The position numbers and the translations under genes were made by a program. Source: Candidatus Saccharimonadota bacterium (GTDB taxonomy: Bacteria > Patescibacteriota > Saccharimonadia > Saccharimonadales > Saccharimonadaceae). Taken from it: a stretch of DNA of 34,700 nt. Location: NCBI GenBank assembly GCA_905372495.1, contig CAJPPG010000005.1, positions 1 through 34,700 of the forward strand, in the 5' to 3' direction. The first letter of the stretch is position 1; the number at the start of each line of letters is the position of its first letter. Of the stretch, positions 1 to 7,084 are shown in pieces. Below the pieces are notes generated by a model that worked only from the letters and a program-made list of their open reading frames with translations, had not been told where the DNA came from and did not search any database.

Positions 1-1
1 A

Positions 2-1597
2 CGTAAGGCAGTAGGTAAGAAGAAGGTAGCGCTCATGAATAAAGTGAAGCCAGAATTCATCAAAGGCGCACAAGAAGTCGGTGGCGCCACTGAGGAACAG
101 GCTGAAACTTTCTGGAATCAGCTACTTGAATTCGCTAATTATTGTTTTAATAAATCTCACGCCGCGTGTTATGCTTTGGTTGCTTATTGGACAGCTTATC
201 TCAAAGCTCATTATCCAGACGCCTTTATGGCTGCTCTTATGACTTCTGATATGCGCTGGACTGATCGCCTTGCCATTGAGATTGCTGAATGCAAAAGGTT
301 AGGTATTAAGGTCTTAGGGCCCGATATCAATCAGTCATATGCAGACTTTGGTATTGTTGGTGGTGAAAATATGATTCGTTTTGGTCTTGCGGCCATCAAA
401 AGTATGGGTAAGGCTCTCATTGAGGATATTGTCATTCCCGAACGCGACAAAAACGGCCCCTTCAAGTCCGTTTGTGATTTTGCTTCTCGTGTCGATAATA
501 CGAAATTTAATAAGAAATCATGGGAATCTGCTATTAAAACCGGCGCATTCGATCGCTTTGCTTCCCGCACCGACCTACTCTTTAACCTAGAAGAAATCCA
601 GTCCTACGGCAGCAAGGTTCAAAAAGATCGCGCTTCAGGACAAACCGACCTCTTTGGACTTATGGGAGACGCCGGAGCTATTCCAGAACCAATCATGCAG
701 GAATCCCCAACCAAGGTTTCCGATAAAGAACAGTTACTTTGGGAGCGTGATCTAATGGGGCTTTATCTTTCAGCGCACCCCCTAGATAAATATGATTTAT
801 ATTTTGAAGAAAATACCCATCCGTTCTCGCTGGTCTCAGCTGAAAATGATGGCAAGCAGGTTATTGTCGGTGGAATTATTACAGGTATTCGTACTATTCT
901 CACTAAATCCAATACCAAGATGGCTTTTGTGAAGATCGAAAGTAAGACTGCAGAAACTGAATTCATCGTCTTTCCATCACTCTATGAGCAGGAAGGGTCA
1001 AAACTTGCAATTGACAATATTATCAAAGTCACCGGTCGAGTCAATGCTCGCGACAAAGACGGCAACCTCTCCTCCGAGGTAAAAATCATTGCCGATTCAT
1101 TTTCTGTGGTTTCAGATGAAAAATTAGAAAATTATCAATCCACGGGAACTAAATTAGAAGAACCAAAAGAAGCTCCTAAAAAGGAATTCAAGCGTAAAAA
1201 AGCTGCTGTTCCAGAAAATATAGCTTCCAGACTCTCTAGCAATAATCAAACTAAAGAGGGCAGCTCCAATAATACCAAAAAAGAGAAAACCGATTCAGGA
1301 AAAGATTCACAGGAGAAATCCTCCGCGGAAGAAACGGTGACAAGGGTAATCACTCCTCCAGTTGACCCAAGATCGCAAAAGCTCTTTGTTCTAATTGAGA
1401 ATCCTGAAGATACCGAGAAGCTCACAAGAATTCGTAAGCTCTGTGACGAGAATCCTGGTTTTCAAGAAATTATTCTGGTTCTCAAAGATGAGTCTGGCAA
1501 AAAGCCTCTGCGCATGCCATTTAGAATTGACGCCTCCAATGACCTTATTGACCCCCTCAAAGCTCTAGTGGGCGACTCTAGTGTAGTCTTAAAATAA
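2..1597 (+). CDS. dnaE: DNA polymerase III alpha subunit, C-terminal part (5' truncated by window edge)
   Basis: Catalytic subunit of the replicative DNA polymerase (C-family). The frame is open to the left edge, so the internal ATG at 35 is not the start: the residues before it (RKAVGKKKVALMNKVKPEF) are ordinary DnaE sequence. About 531 residues are visible. In order they are: the end of the polymerase fingers (NYCFNKSHAACYALVAYWTA), a helix-hairpin-helix region near residues 85-190, an OB-fold near 275-355 (begins VIVGGIITGIRT), a Lys/Ser/Glu-rich linker near 375-440, and a C-terminal domain ending near LRMPFRIDAS. The linker is low complexity and probably disordered. The PHP and palm domains lie outside the window. 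No terminator follows; the next gene has its own -10 box. Confidence 0.96.
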   Translation, partial: RKAVGKKKVALMNKVKPEFIKGAQEVGGATEEQAETFWNQLLEFANYCFNKSHAACYALVAYWTAYLKAHYPDAFMAALMTSDMRWTDRLAIEIAECKRLGIKVLGPDINQSYADFGIVGGENMIRFGLAAIKSMGKALIEDIVIPERDKNGPFKSVCDFASRVDNTKFNKKSWESAIKTGAFDRFASRTDLLFNLEEIQSYGSKVQKDRASGQTDLFGLMGDAGAIPEPIMQESPTKVSDKEQLLWERDLMGLYLSAHPLDKYDLYFEENTHPFSLVSAENDGKQVIVGGIITGIRTILTKSNTKMAFVKIESKTAETEFIVFPSLYEQEGSKLAIDNIIKVTGRVNARDKDGNLSSEVKIIADSFSVVSDEKLENYQSTGTKLEEPKEAPKKEFKRKKAAVPENIASRLSSNNQTKEGSSNNTKKEKTDSGKDSQEKSSAEETVTRVITPPVDPRSQKLFVLIENPEDTEKLTRIRKLCDENPGFQEIILVLKDESGKKPLRMPFRIDASNDLIDPLKALVGDSSVVLK

Positions 1598-1643
1598 AAT
1601 TTCTGAAAAACATGTAGCAAAAATAGTATTTTGAAACTGTTTA

Positions 1644-1652
1644 TGCTAAAAT
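1644..1652 (+). promoter_or_regulatory. Extended -10 promoter of the FAD-linked oxidase gene
   Basis: TGCTAAAAT matches an extended -10 (TGN plus TATAAT-like). It lies 19 nt before the GTG start, and an AAGGTGG ribosome site sits between. No good -35 is seen at 17 bp. Confidence 0.6.
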
Positions 1653-1671
1653 AAAACAAAGAAGGTGGGAA

Positions 1672-3261
1672 GTGGATAAAATAACTAATTTTCTGAATGC
1701 AAAAATTTCTGGACTGGTTACGAGTAAGCCAGAGATTCTTGCTGACTACGCAAGAGATGCCAGTATTTTAGAGATAATGCCAAAACTTCTCTGTATTCCA
1801 GAGTCGGTTGAGGATGTGCAATATCTTGTTCGTTTTGCTAATGAATTAGCCAAAAAAGGCTACCAACTACCGGTTGTAGTTCGTGGTTCCGGACTTGATC
1901 AGAGTGGTGCTGATCTTACTGAAGGTATGATTATTTCAACCGAAAAACTCAACCAAATTCAAGAAATCGATGATCGGGTACGCTTGGTACGAGTGCAAGC
2001 TGGGGTTACGCTTGGTCAATTAAATTCAGCTCTTGCACTATTCGGTTTACGTCTGCCGATCGAAGCAGATCCCCGCGAGACCATTGGCGGTCTAGTTTCT
2101 AATTTCTACACAGATAAGATTGCTAAAAAGTACGGCAGTATTTATTATTATGTCGACCGCATCGAAGCTGTCTTATCTAACGGCGATCTCTTCCAGTCTC
2201 AAACCCTCAATGCGCATGGGCTCAAATATGCCAAAAACAAGAAAGATTTTGTCTCCACTTTATATCAGGGAATCGATCAACTTCGCCAAGAAAATAAAGA
2301 ACAACTAGAAGATCTCAAAGAAAATAATCACGCCCGCACTGGCTATCATATGATCACTGAAGTGCAACTATCGCCACATGAATTCGATCTATCTCCCCTC
2401 TTCTTCGGCGCTCAAGGTAGCCTCGGTGTTATTACAGAATTAATCCTCAAAGTCATTCCACTTTCGCGTCCCACTAAGCAGGCCCTCTTTGGCTTCCGGG
2501 ATTTGAAGACAGCTGTCGATTTCATGTCTGAATTAAAGAAGCTTCAATCCCTTCGCATTGACTTTTATGACCGGCGTCTAGTGAATCTAGAGCAAGTAAA
2601 GACATTGACAATAGGCTTAGATCTCGGTGAGACAAAATATCTAGTCTGTACAGAATTTGATGATAATTACTTTAAAAATCAAAGTAATCTCAAAAGACTA
2701 AAAAAACTTTCATACCAAAAAGAGCTAGCCATCATTGACCAGCCTGAAGTTGCTAATATTATTGCACAGATCAACAAAAGTCTAATCGCCTATCGCAATG
2801 ATAGTTCAGTGGTTGAACGAGTGATTGTAGCCGACCGTTCATATATTCCCGAGGCTGAATTATATTCTTTCGTTGATAGCATAAAAACGCTAGAAAAAAT
2901 TTTTGATCAAGAACTGCCACTGTTTGGTTCTTTTATGACCAATCTCTACTCGCTGCGCCCTAGCTTTGACTTGTCACAGGTCAATGATCGTAAGCAATTA
3001 TTGCGATTCTTGCAGCAATACTCAAAGCTTGTCTATGATTCAAATGGTAATCTTTCTGGTGGCTCAGCTGAAGGTCAAATTCAAGCATTAATGGTCAACC
3101 AAAATACTTCGGCTCGTACGCTCAACCTCTATCATCAAATCAAAACTCTCTTTGACCCACACAATATCTTAAACCCTAAGATTAAACAAGGTGCCAGCCT
3201 TGCTAACCTCGCACGCTTCATGCGTATTTCCGCACAGATTGGATTAATTCGACAGGACTAA
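1672..3261 (+). CDS. FAD-linked oxidase (GlcD/FAD_binding_4-type), substrate unknown
   Basis: A 529-residue flavoprotein of the FAD-linked oxidase family (vanillyl-alcohol oxidase/PCMH fold, as in D-lactate and glycolate dehydrogenases). The FAD-binding half has the PP-loop near residues 65-90 (VVVRGSGLDQSGADLT), a second FAD segment (ADPRETIGGLVSN) and GAQGSLGVITELILKV near 250. The C-terminus has the family's closing motif LFDPHNILNPKIKQG. No Cys-rich iron-sulfur domain is fused. The start is GTG with an AAGGTGG Shine-Dalgarno 3-4 nt upstream. It sits alone between dnaE and tig, so context does not give the substrate; a 2-hydroxyacid such as lactate is the usual one for the family but is not shown by the sequence. 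Confidence 0.85.
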   Translation: MDKITNFLNAKISGLVTSKPEILADYARDASILEIMPKLLCIPESVEDVQYLVRFANELAKKGYQLPVVVRGSGLDQSGADLTEGMIISTEKLNQIQEIDDRVRLVRVQAGVTLGQLNSALALFGLRLPIEADPRETIGGLVSNFYTDKIAKKYGSIYYYVDRIEAVLSNGDLFQSQTLNAHGLKYAKNKKDFVSTLYQGIDQLRQENKEQLEDLKENNHARTGYHMITEVQLSPHEFDLSPLFFGAQGSLGVITELILKVIPLSRPTKQALFGFRDLKTAVDFMSELKKLQSLRIDFYDRRLVNLEQVKTLTIGLDLGETKYLVCTEFDDNYFKNQSNLKRLKKLSYQKELAIIDQPEVANIIAQINKSLIAYRNDSSVVERVIVADRSYIPEAELYSFVDSIKTLEKIFDQELPLFGSFMTNLYSLRPSFDLSQVNDRKQLLRFLQQYSKLVYDSNGNLSGGSAEGQIQALMVNQNTSARTLNLYHQIKTLFDPHNILNPKIKQGASLANLARFMRISAQIGLIRQD

Positions 3262-3309
3262 TCTATTAAATCAATCAATTGTTATCTGTTATCTAAAAAT
3301 AATTCAGCG

Positions 3310-3318
3310 TGCTATAAT
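3310..3318 (+). promoter_or_regulatory. Extended -10 promoter giving a leaderless tig mRNA
   Basis: TGCTATAAT ends exactly 6 nt before the ATG of tig. A transcript starting 7 nt after the -10 box would begin at the A of ATG. No Shine-Dalgarno is present in the 6-nt gap (AAATCT). Confidence 0.75.
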
Positions 3319-3324
3319 AAATCT

Positions 3325-4632
3325 ATGAAAGTTACTACAAAGAATTTATCCGAAACCAAGGTCGAGGTTACTGTTACTCTTGATCAGAATGACCTTAAGG
3401 TCGCCGAGGAGCAGGCTATTCTACGTCTGTCTAGAGAAATCCATGTTCAAGGTTTTCGTCCAGGCAAGGTTCCTGCTGAAATCGCTAAGAAAAATATTAA
3501 CCCTAACGATCTCGCCAGCGCTACTGCCGACATTGCAGTCAGGCGCACTGTACCTAAAGCCTTTGATGAAGCTAAGAATATTCCCCTCGTAATTCCAAAT
3601 GTCGACATTGTTAAATTTGTTCCAGGCGAAGTTCTTGAATATAAGGCTGTTGCCGAAATTGTGCCAGAAATTAAGCTTGGCGACTACAAGAACCTCAAAG
3701 TTAAACGCGAAGAATTTAAAGCCAAGAAAGAAGATATCGACGATGTCGTGGCCCGTGTCAGAAGCGCCTATGCTGAAAAGCAAGTGGTCAAGCGCGCAGC
3801 TAAAATGGATGATGAGGTTGTTATTGACTTCGAAGGCAGCTTAAATGGTGAAAAATTTGAAGGTGGAGCAGCCAAAGATTTTAGACTTAAACTCGGTTCT
3901 CACCAATTCATTCCAGGTTTTGAGGAAGGTATTGTTGGTCATAATTCTGGTGATCGCTTCGATCTCGAACTTACTTTCCCTAAAGACTATCATGCTGAAA
4001 AACTTGCTGGTCAGAAAACTGTTTTCAATGTTCTGCTCAAGCAGGTTAATGAGTTTATTCTACCTGAACTTAACGACGAATTCGCTCAAAAATGTGGCCC
4101 ATTCAAGACTATGGATGACCTAAGAAGCGACATTGAGAATAATTTAACCGAACAAAATAAGGTTAAATCCGATGAGAAATTTAAAGACGATCTAGTTAAC
4201 GAACTTGTAAAGAAAAGTAAAATCGCAGCTCCAGAAGTTTTGATTGAGGATCAGATTCGCTTTATTAAGCAAGATATCGAGGCCAACGCCAAAGCTCAGG
4301 GTCTATCCTTTGAGGACTATCTCACTCAAACCGGCCAAACCGAAGAAGACTGGAAGAAGCAAATTAAAGAATTGGCCGAAGCTCGCGTCAAGGCCTCTCT
4401 CGCCCTCCAAATGGTCGCCCGTGAAGAGAAAATTGATGTTGAAGATGAAATTGTCGACGCTAAAATTAATGAACTTAAAGAAGTCTACAAAAAATCCAAA
4501 GAAGCTTTGAATAACCTGAAAGATAATAATGTCCGCCAGAATATCAAGAATCGTATGGTTATTGAAAAAACTTTAAACTTCCTAGTTGAACTCAATTCCA
4601 AAGCTGAGAAACCAGAAAAAAAGTCTAAGTAG
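3325..4632 (+). CDS. tig: Trigger factor, ribosome-bound chaperone
   Basis: A 435-residue folding chaperone acting at the ribosome exit tunnel. The N-terminal ribosome-binding domain has the signature GFRPGKVP at residues 43-50. A central FKBP-type peptidyl-prolyl isomerase domain follows near 160-245 (contains GSHQFIPGFEEGIVGH), and then the helical C-terminal substrate-binding arms, ending in a Lys/Glu-rich tail. The length matches the family (about 430). The gene is monocistronic: its own extended -10 promoter lies 6 nt upstream, there is no Shine-Dalgarno, and a strong terminator follows. It is therefore a good candidate for translation from a leaderless mRNA. Confidence 0.97.
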   Translation: MKVTTKNLSETKVEVTVTLDQNDLKVAEEQAILRLSREIHVQGFRPGKVPAEIAKKNINPNDLASATADIAVRRTVPKAFDEAKNIPLVIPNVDIVKFVPGEVLEYKAVAEIVPEIKLGDYKNLKVKREEFKAKKEDIDDVVARVRSAYAEKQVVKRAAKMDDEVVIDFEGSLNGEKFEGGAAKDFRLKLGSHQFIPGFEEGIVGHNSGDRFDLELTFPKDYHAEKLAGQKTVFNVLLKQVNEFILPELNDEFAQKCGPFKTMDDLRSDIENNLTEQNKVKSDEKFKDDLVNELVKKSKIAAPEVLIEDQIRFIKQDIEANAKAQGLSFEDYLTQTGQTEEDWKKQIKELAEARVKASLALQMVAREEKIDVEDEIVDAKINELKEVYKKSKEALNNLKDNNVRQNIKNRMVIEKTLNFLVELNSKAEKPEKKSK

Positions 4633-4650
4633 GGTCACTAGGTTTCATTT

Positions 4651-4682
4651 AAAAAATTAGGGCACACTTGTCCTAATTTTTT
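4651..4682 (+). terminator. Rho-independent terminator after tig
   Basis: Inverted repeat AAAAAATTAGG / CCTAATTTTTT with a 10-nt loop. The A- and T-rich arms give terminator potential on both strands. Confidence 0.85.
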
Positions 4683-4699
4683 AATCGAATAACTTGTAC

Positions 4700-4705
4700 T
4701 ATAAT
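4700..4705 (+). promoter_or_regulatory. -10 box of the ADP-ribosylglycohydrolase pseudogene
   Basis: A perfect TATAAT, 27 nt before the ATG. A G-rich ribosome site (AAAGGGGG) lies between. The -35 position falls in the T-tract of the tig terminator and is poor. Confidence 0.6.
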
Positions 4706-4732
4706 GTAAGGTGAATAAGAAAGGGGGTACTT

Positions 4733-5394
4733 ATGGTACATTCAAAACATGAAAGTTTAAAAAACATATTTTATGCAGGTATAATTGGACACATAGTTGG
4801 CGACGCTCTAGGCGTTCCTGTCGAGTCAGTCCCTCGTGCGGAATTAGATAACCGTCCACTTCGCGACATGGTTGGTTTTGGCACCTATCAGCTCCCAGCT
4901 GGTACTTGGTCTGATAACACCTCAACGGAAATAGCATTAATAGATTCATTAATCAAACAGAAACGCTTTGATTTGAATGATATTATGCATAATTTCTACA
5001 AATGGTTTCATGATGCCGATTTTACTGCTACAGGTCAAAATTTCTGTGTAGGACCAATCTGTGAAAAGGCAATTCTAAACTATATGGATGGACTAAATCC
5101 GCTTGACTGTGGTCTAAAAGATGCTAAAACTATTGGCAATGGCTCTCTCATGCGTATTCTTCCGGTCGCCTGTGTCTCTTCAATTCAGATAGTTACCGCG
5201 ATGCCGTAATTACGGCCGTAAATCTTGGCGACGATACTGATACGTTAGGCGCGATTACGGGCTCAATGGCTGGCATTCTCTATGGATTCTATGATATCCC
5301 AGGAATTTGGATTGAGGCTTTACAGCGATCAGAATATCTATTAGATCTCTGTGAGCGTTTCGCTCTAGCCGACATAGATATCACGAACATCTAA
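4733..5394 (+). pseudogene. ADP-ribosylglycohydrolase-family gene with a frameshifting internal deletion
   Basis: The first 146 codons read as the N-terminal half of an ADP-ribosylglycohydrolase (DraG/ARH fold, PF03747): GDALGVPVE, GTWSDNTS, GNGSLMRILPVA. The frame stops at TAA 5207-5209. The C-terminal end continues in another frame from about 5185 to TAA 5392-5394 and carries the second metal-site motif AVNLGDDTDT. In the intact paralogue at 18276-19244, ILPVA occupies the same residues (142-146), and 118 codons separate it from AVNLG. Here only 44 nt do, so about 310 nt are missing; as this is not a multiple of three, the reading frame shifts. Promoter, ribosome site and terminator remain intact, suggesting recent decay. 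A short 158-residue product could still be made but would lack half of the active site. Confidence 0.85.
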
Positions 5395-5417
5395 AAGCAG
5401 TAAAACTCACTCATGTT

Positions 5418-5446
5418 ATAGGCCAATATTTGGCCTATTCTTTTTG
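5418..5446 (+). terminator. Rho-independent terminator after the pseudogene
   Basis: Perfect 9-bp stem ATAGGCCAA / TTGGCCTAT with a 3-nt loop, followed by TCTTTTT. Confidence 0.85.
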
Positions 5447-5472
5447 CCCATAAAACGATGGTGAGTGAAGCG

Positions 5473-5514
5473 AATAGGATGGTATCGGATATCAAATACT
5501 TGTCCTATTTTTTT
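5473..5514 (+). terminator. Second terminator-like hairpin
   Basis: AATAGGA pairs with TCCTATT across a 23-nt loop that can itself partly pair (GTAT/ATAC), followed by seven T. No gene lies between this and the terminator at 5418. It may be a back-up terminator or a remnant. Confidence 0.4.
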
Positions 5515-5534
5515 ATGACCATAAAGAGTAAAAC

Positions 5535-5563
5535 TTGATAAAAACCATAAAATATGGTAAAAT
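5535..5563 (+). promoter_or_regulatory. Promoter of the small membrane protein gene (leaderless)
   Basis: TTGATA, 17 bp, TAAAAT, with TGG making the -10 extended. The -10 ends 6 nt before ATG 5570, so transcription is predicted to start at the start codon. Confidence 0.8.
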
Positions 5564-5569
5564 ACATAC

Positions 5570-5905
5570 ATGTCACAATCTAAATTTCTTCAATACCTCA
5601 AACAGTTATATAAAGAACAGCGTGAACTCACTATTCTGGAGATTACTTATCTCATAGTCGCCGTCCTCTCCTTTTTGGTCGCCGCCGTCATTGCCTTGTT
5701 AAATCAATCATTGGGTGTCGCTCTTCTAATTATTCCATTTGTCTCCTTTTTAGCTCTATCTGCAAATATTATAGTCTGGGCATTAATTCGAATGTTATTA
5801 GAAGAATCAACCAGAGCAGATCTTAAAAGATCGCAAACAGAAAAGATTATAGAAAAATCCAGTGAAGAGCAAAAACCTAAGCGCGCTAAAGCTTCTTCAA
5901 AATAA
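5570..5905 (+). CDS. Small membrane protein with two transmembrane helices
   Basis: A 111-residue protein not assigned to a known family. It has a short charged N-terminus (residues 1-24), two hydrophobic stretches suited to membrane helices (about 25-45, ITYLIVAVLSFLVAAVIALL, and about 50-75), and a Lys/Glu/Ser-rich tail ending PKRAKASSK. The positive flanks at both ends suggest both termini face the cytoplasm. It has its own consensus promoter and no Shine-Dalgarno: the 6-nt gap before ATG points to a leaderless mRNA. It lies directly upstream of rpsL but ends before the rpsL promoter, and no terminator separates them, so some read-through into rpsL is possible. Confidence 0.75.
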   Translation: MSQSKFLQYLKQLYKEQRELTILEITYLIVAVLSFLVAAVIALLNQSLGVALLIIPFVSFLALSANIIVWALIRMLLEESTRADLKRSQTEKIIEKSSEEQKPKRAKASSK

Positions 5906-5912
5906 CTAAAAA

Positions 5913-5941
5913 TTGACGAAAATCCCGGCAAGTAGTATAAT
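5913..5941 (+). promoter_or_regulatory. Strong promoter of rpsL-rpsG
   Basis: TTGACG, 17 bp, TATAAT: near-consensus sigma-70 type. The predicted transcription start is near 5948, leaving a leader of about 105 nt. Confidence 0.88.
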
Positions 5942-5947
5942 ATTGCA

Positions 5948-6052
5948 AGAGTTTCAAGCGGAATCCAATTGCTGTAACGGAGGAAGCTACGAAGTTGAGA
6001 GACTTCATGCCGAAAAGGCAAACTATAAATCGATTTAATATAAGAGGATAAA
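5948..6052 (+). ncRNA. Structured rpsL mRNA leader, related to the RNA at 18135-18225
   Basis: Untranslated leader of rpsL. Visible parts: a short TTC/GAA hairpin near 5953-5963; a GCT/AGC-closed segment 5971-5987; a clear hairpin GAAGT-TGAGAG-ACTTC (5991-6006); and a hairpin TGCC-GAAAA-GGCA (6008-6020). The order of blocks TTCAAG, GAA, CCAA, GCT, AAC, AGCT, AC, AAGTTGAGAG, CTT, ATG is shared with the independent RNA at 18135-18225, and both start close to their predicted transcription start. A 14-codon ORF begins at 6007. The function is unknown; autoregulation by S12 or S7 would be a natural hypothesis. Confidence 0.6.
6007..6051 (+). CDS. Possible 14-residue leader peptide overlapping the rpsL ribosome site
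   Basis: ATG 6007 opens a 14-codon frame ([14 protein letters not shown]) that ends at TAA 6049-6051, one base before the rpsL ATG, in a different frame from rpsL. Its stop overlaps the rpsL Shine-Dalgarno region (AAGAGGAT), a layout typical of translational coupling. Its own ribosome site would be the weak GAGAG in the loop of the preceding hairpin. The weak site and short length make it uncertain, but the related RNA at 18135 has a 14-codon ORF at the same place. Confidence 0.35.
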   Translation: MPKRQTINRFNIRG

Positions 6053-6466
6053 ATGCCAACAATCAATCAATTGATTAGGAAACCACGTAAAGTGGCTGCA
6101 AGAAAGTCTAAGTCGCCAGCTCTTGGTAGTATTGTTAATACTCTTAAGACTCGTTACTACGACCAACCAGCTCCTTTGAAACGTGGTGTTTGTATCAAAG
6201 TAACCACTAAAACCCCAAAGAAACCAAACTCAGCTCTTCGTAAAGTAGCTCGTGTTCGTCTCACAAACGGTCAAGAAGTTTGGGCTTATATCGGTGGTGA
6301 AGGACACAACCTACAGGAGCACGCAGTTGTTCTCGTTCGTGGTGGTCGTGTACCTGATCTTCCAGGTGTTCGCTATCACATCGTCCGTGGTACTCTCGAT
6401 CTTCAGGGTGTTAACGGCCGTAAGCAGGGTCGCTCAAAGTATGGCGCCAAGAAGGAGGGTAAGTAA
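6053..6466 (+). CDS. rpsL: 30S ribosomal protein S12
   Basis: A 137-residue S12 protein, part of the decoding centre of the 30S subunit. It contains [17 protein letters not shown], with both lysines equivalent to E. coli K42/K43 (here K56, K57), and [11 protein letters not shown]. Compared with E. coli it has an insertion of about 13 residues near 28-40, as also found in Bacillus-type S12. The loop that reads GRVKDLPG in most bacteria is GRVPDLPG here: Pro101 (codon 6353-6355) replaces the conserved Lys87 of E. coli numbering. The neighbouring Asp, target of methylthiolation by RimO in some bacteria, is kept. Shine-Dalgarno AAGAGGAT precedes the ATG. Followed at 2 nt by rpsG; fusA and tuf do not follow. 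Confidence 0.98.
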   Translation: MPTINQLIRKPRKVAARKSKSPALGSIVNTLKTRYYDQPAPLKRGVCIKVTTKTPKKPNSALRKVARVRLTNGQEVWAYIGGEGHNLQEHAVVLVRGGRVPDLPGVRYHIVRGTLDLQGVNGRKQGRSKYGAKKEGK

Positions 6467-6468
6467 TT

Positions 6469-6948
6469 ATGCCACGCAAAACTACTAAATCACTTGAACG
6501 TAAAGTTAATCCAGATCGTCGCTATCAGTCCATTCTTGTACAGCGCTTGATCAACAAGTCTATGCTTAATGGTAAAAAACAAGTTGCCGAACGCGCAGTT
6601 TACTCTGCCATTGAAGGCGCAGCAAAGAAACTTGGTTCTGAGAATCCAGTTGAAGTTCTTGAAAAAGCTATCTCCAACATTTCTCCAGATTTTGAAGTTA
6701 AATCTCGCCGTGTTGGTGGTGCAAACTACCAGATTCCATTCCCAATTTCCGGACACCGTCAGATGCACTTCGCCTTCTCATGGCTCGTTGTCTCTGCTCG
6801 TGCTCGTAAGGGTATGCCATACGAACGTCGTCTTGAAGCAGAAATCGTTGACGCTTACAATGCAACCGGTGCTGCCTTTAAGAAGAAAGAAGACACACAC
6901 CGCATGGCTGAAGCTAACCGTGCTTTCGCACACTTTGCTCGCGGCTAA
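6469..6948 (+). CDS. rpsG: 30S ribosomal protein S7
   Basis: A 159-residue S7 protein that nucleates assembly of the 30S head. Family blocks seen include VQRLINKSMLNGKK, VRRVGGANYQIP-type sequence (here SRRVGGANYQIPFPIS), and the C-terminal EANRAFAHFARG. The length is that of the short S7 form. The start ATG lies 2 nt after the rpsL stop and its ribosome site (GGAGGG) is inside the end of rpsL, so the two are translated from one mRNA. The operon ends here with a terminator: the fusA and tuf genes that follow rpsG in many bacteria are not at this locus. Confidence 0.98.
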   Translation: MPRKTTKSLERKVNPDRRYQSILVQRLINKSMLNGKKQVAERAVYSAIEGAAKKLGSENPVEVLEKAISNISPDFEVKSRRVGGANYQIPFPISGHRQMHFAFSWLVVSARARKGMPYERRLEAEIVDAYNATGAAFKKKEDTHRMAEANRAFAHFARG

Positions 6949-6962
6949 TCAAGAGTATTATG

Positions 6963-6990
6963 AAAAACACCACTCCGGTGGTGTTTTTTT
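6963..6990 (+). terminator. Rho-independent terminator after rpsG
   Basis: CACCAC-TCCG-GTGGTG stem flanked by AAAAA and a run of seven T. Confidence 0.92.
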
Positions 6991-7054
6991 ATTGCAAAAT
7001 CCTTACTAAATCTAAACTATTCTCATTCTAAATCCCCTTAAGCCTAAACTGATA

Positions 7055-7063
7055 TGCTATAAT
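7055..7063 (+). promoter_or_regulatory. Extended -10 promoter of the gap operon
   Basis: TGCTATAAT, 21 nt before the gap ATG, with a strong AAGGAGG ribosome site between. The -35 region is weak. Confidence 0.72.
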
Positions 7064-7084
7064 AAACTAAAATAAGGAGGTAAA

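Noticed and set aside
5452..5532. 26-codon ORF (MVSEANRMVSDIKYLS...) between the pseudogene and the membrane protein
   Set aside because: No ribosome site or promoter, and it runs through a terminator-like hairpin; most likely chance.
6053..6466. The S12 insertion near residues 28-40 as a novelty
   Set aside because: Bacillus-type S12 proteins have an insertion of similar size at the same place.
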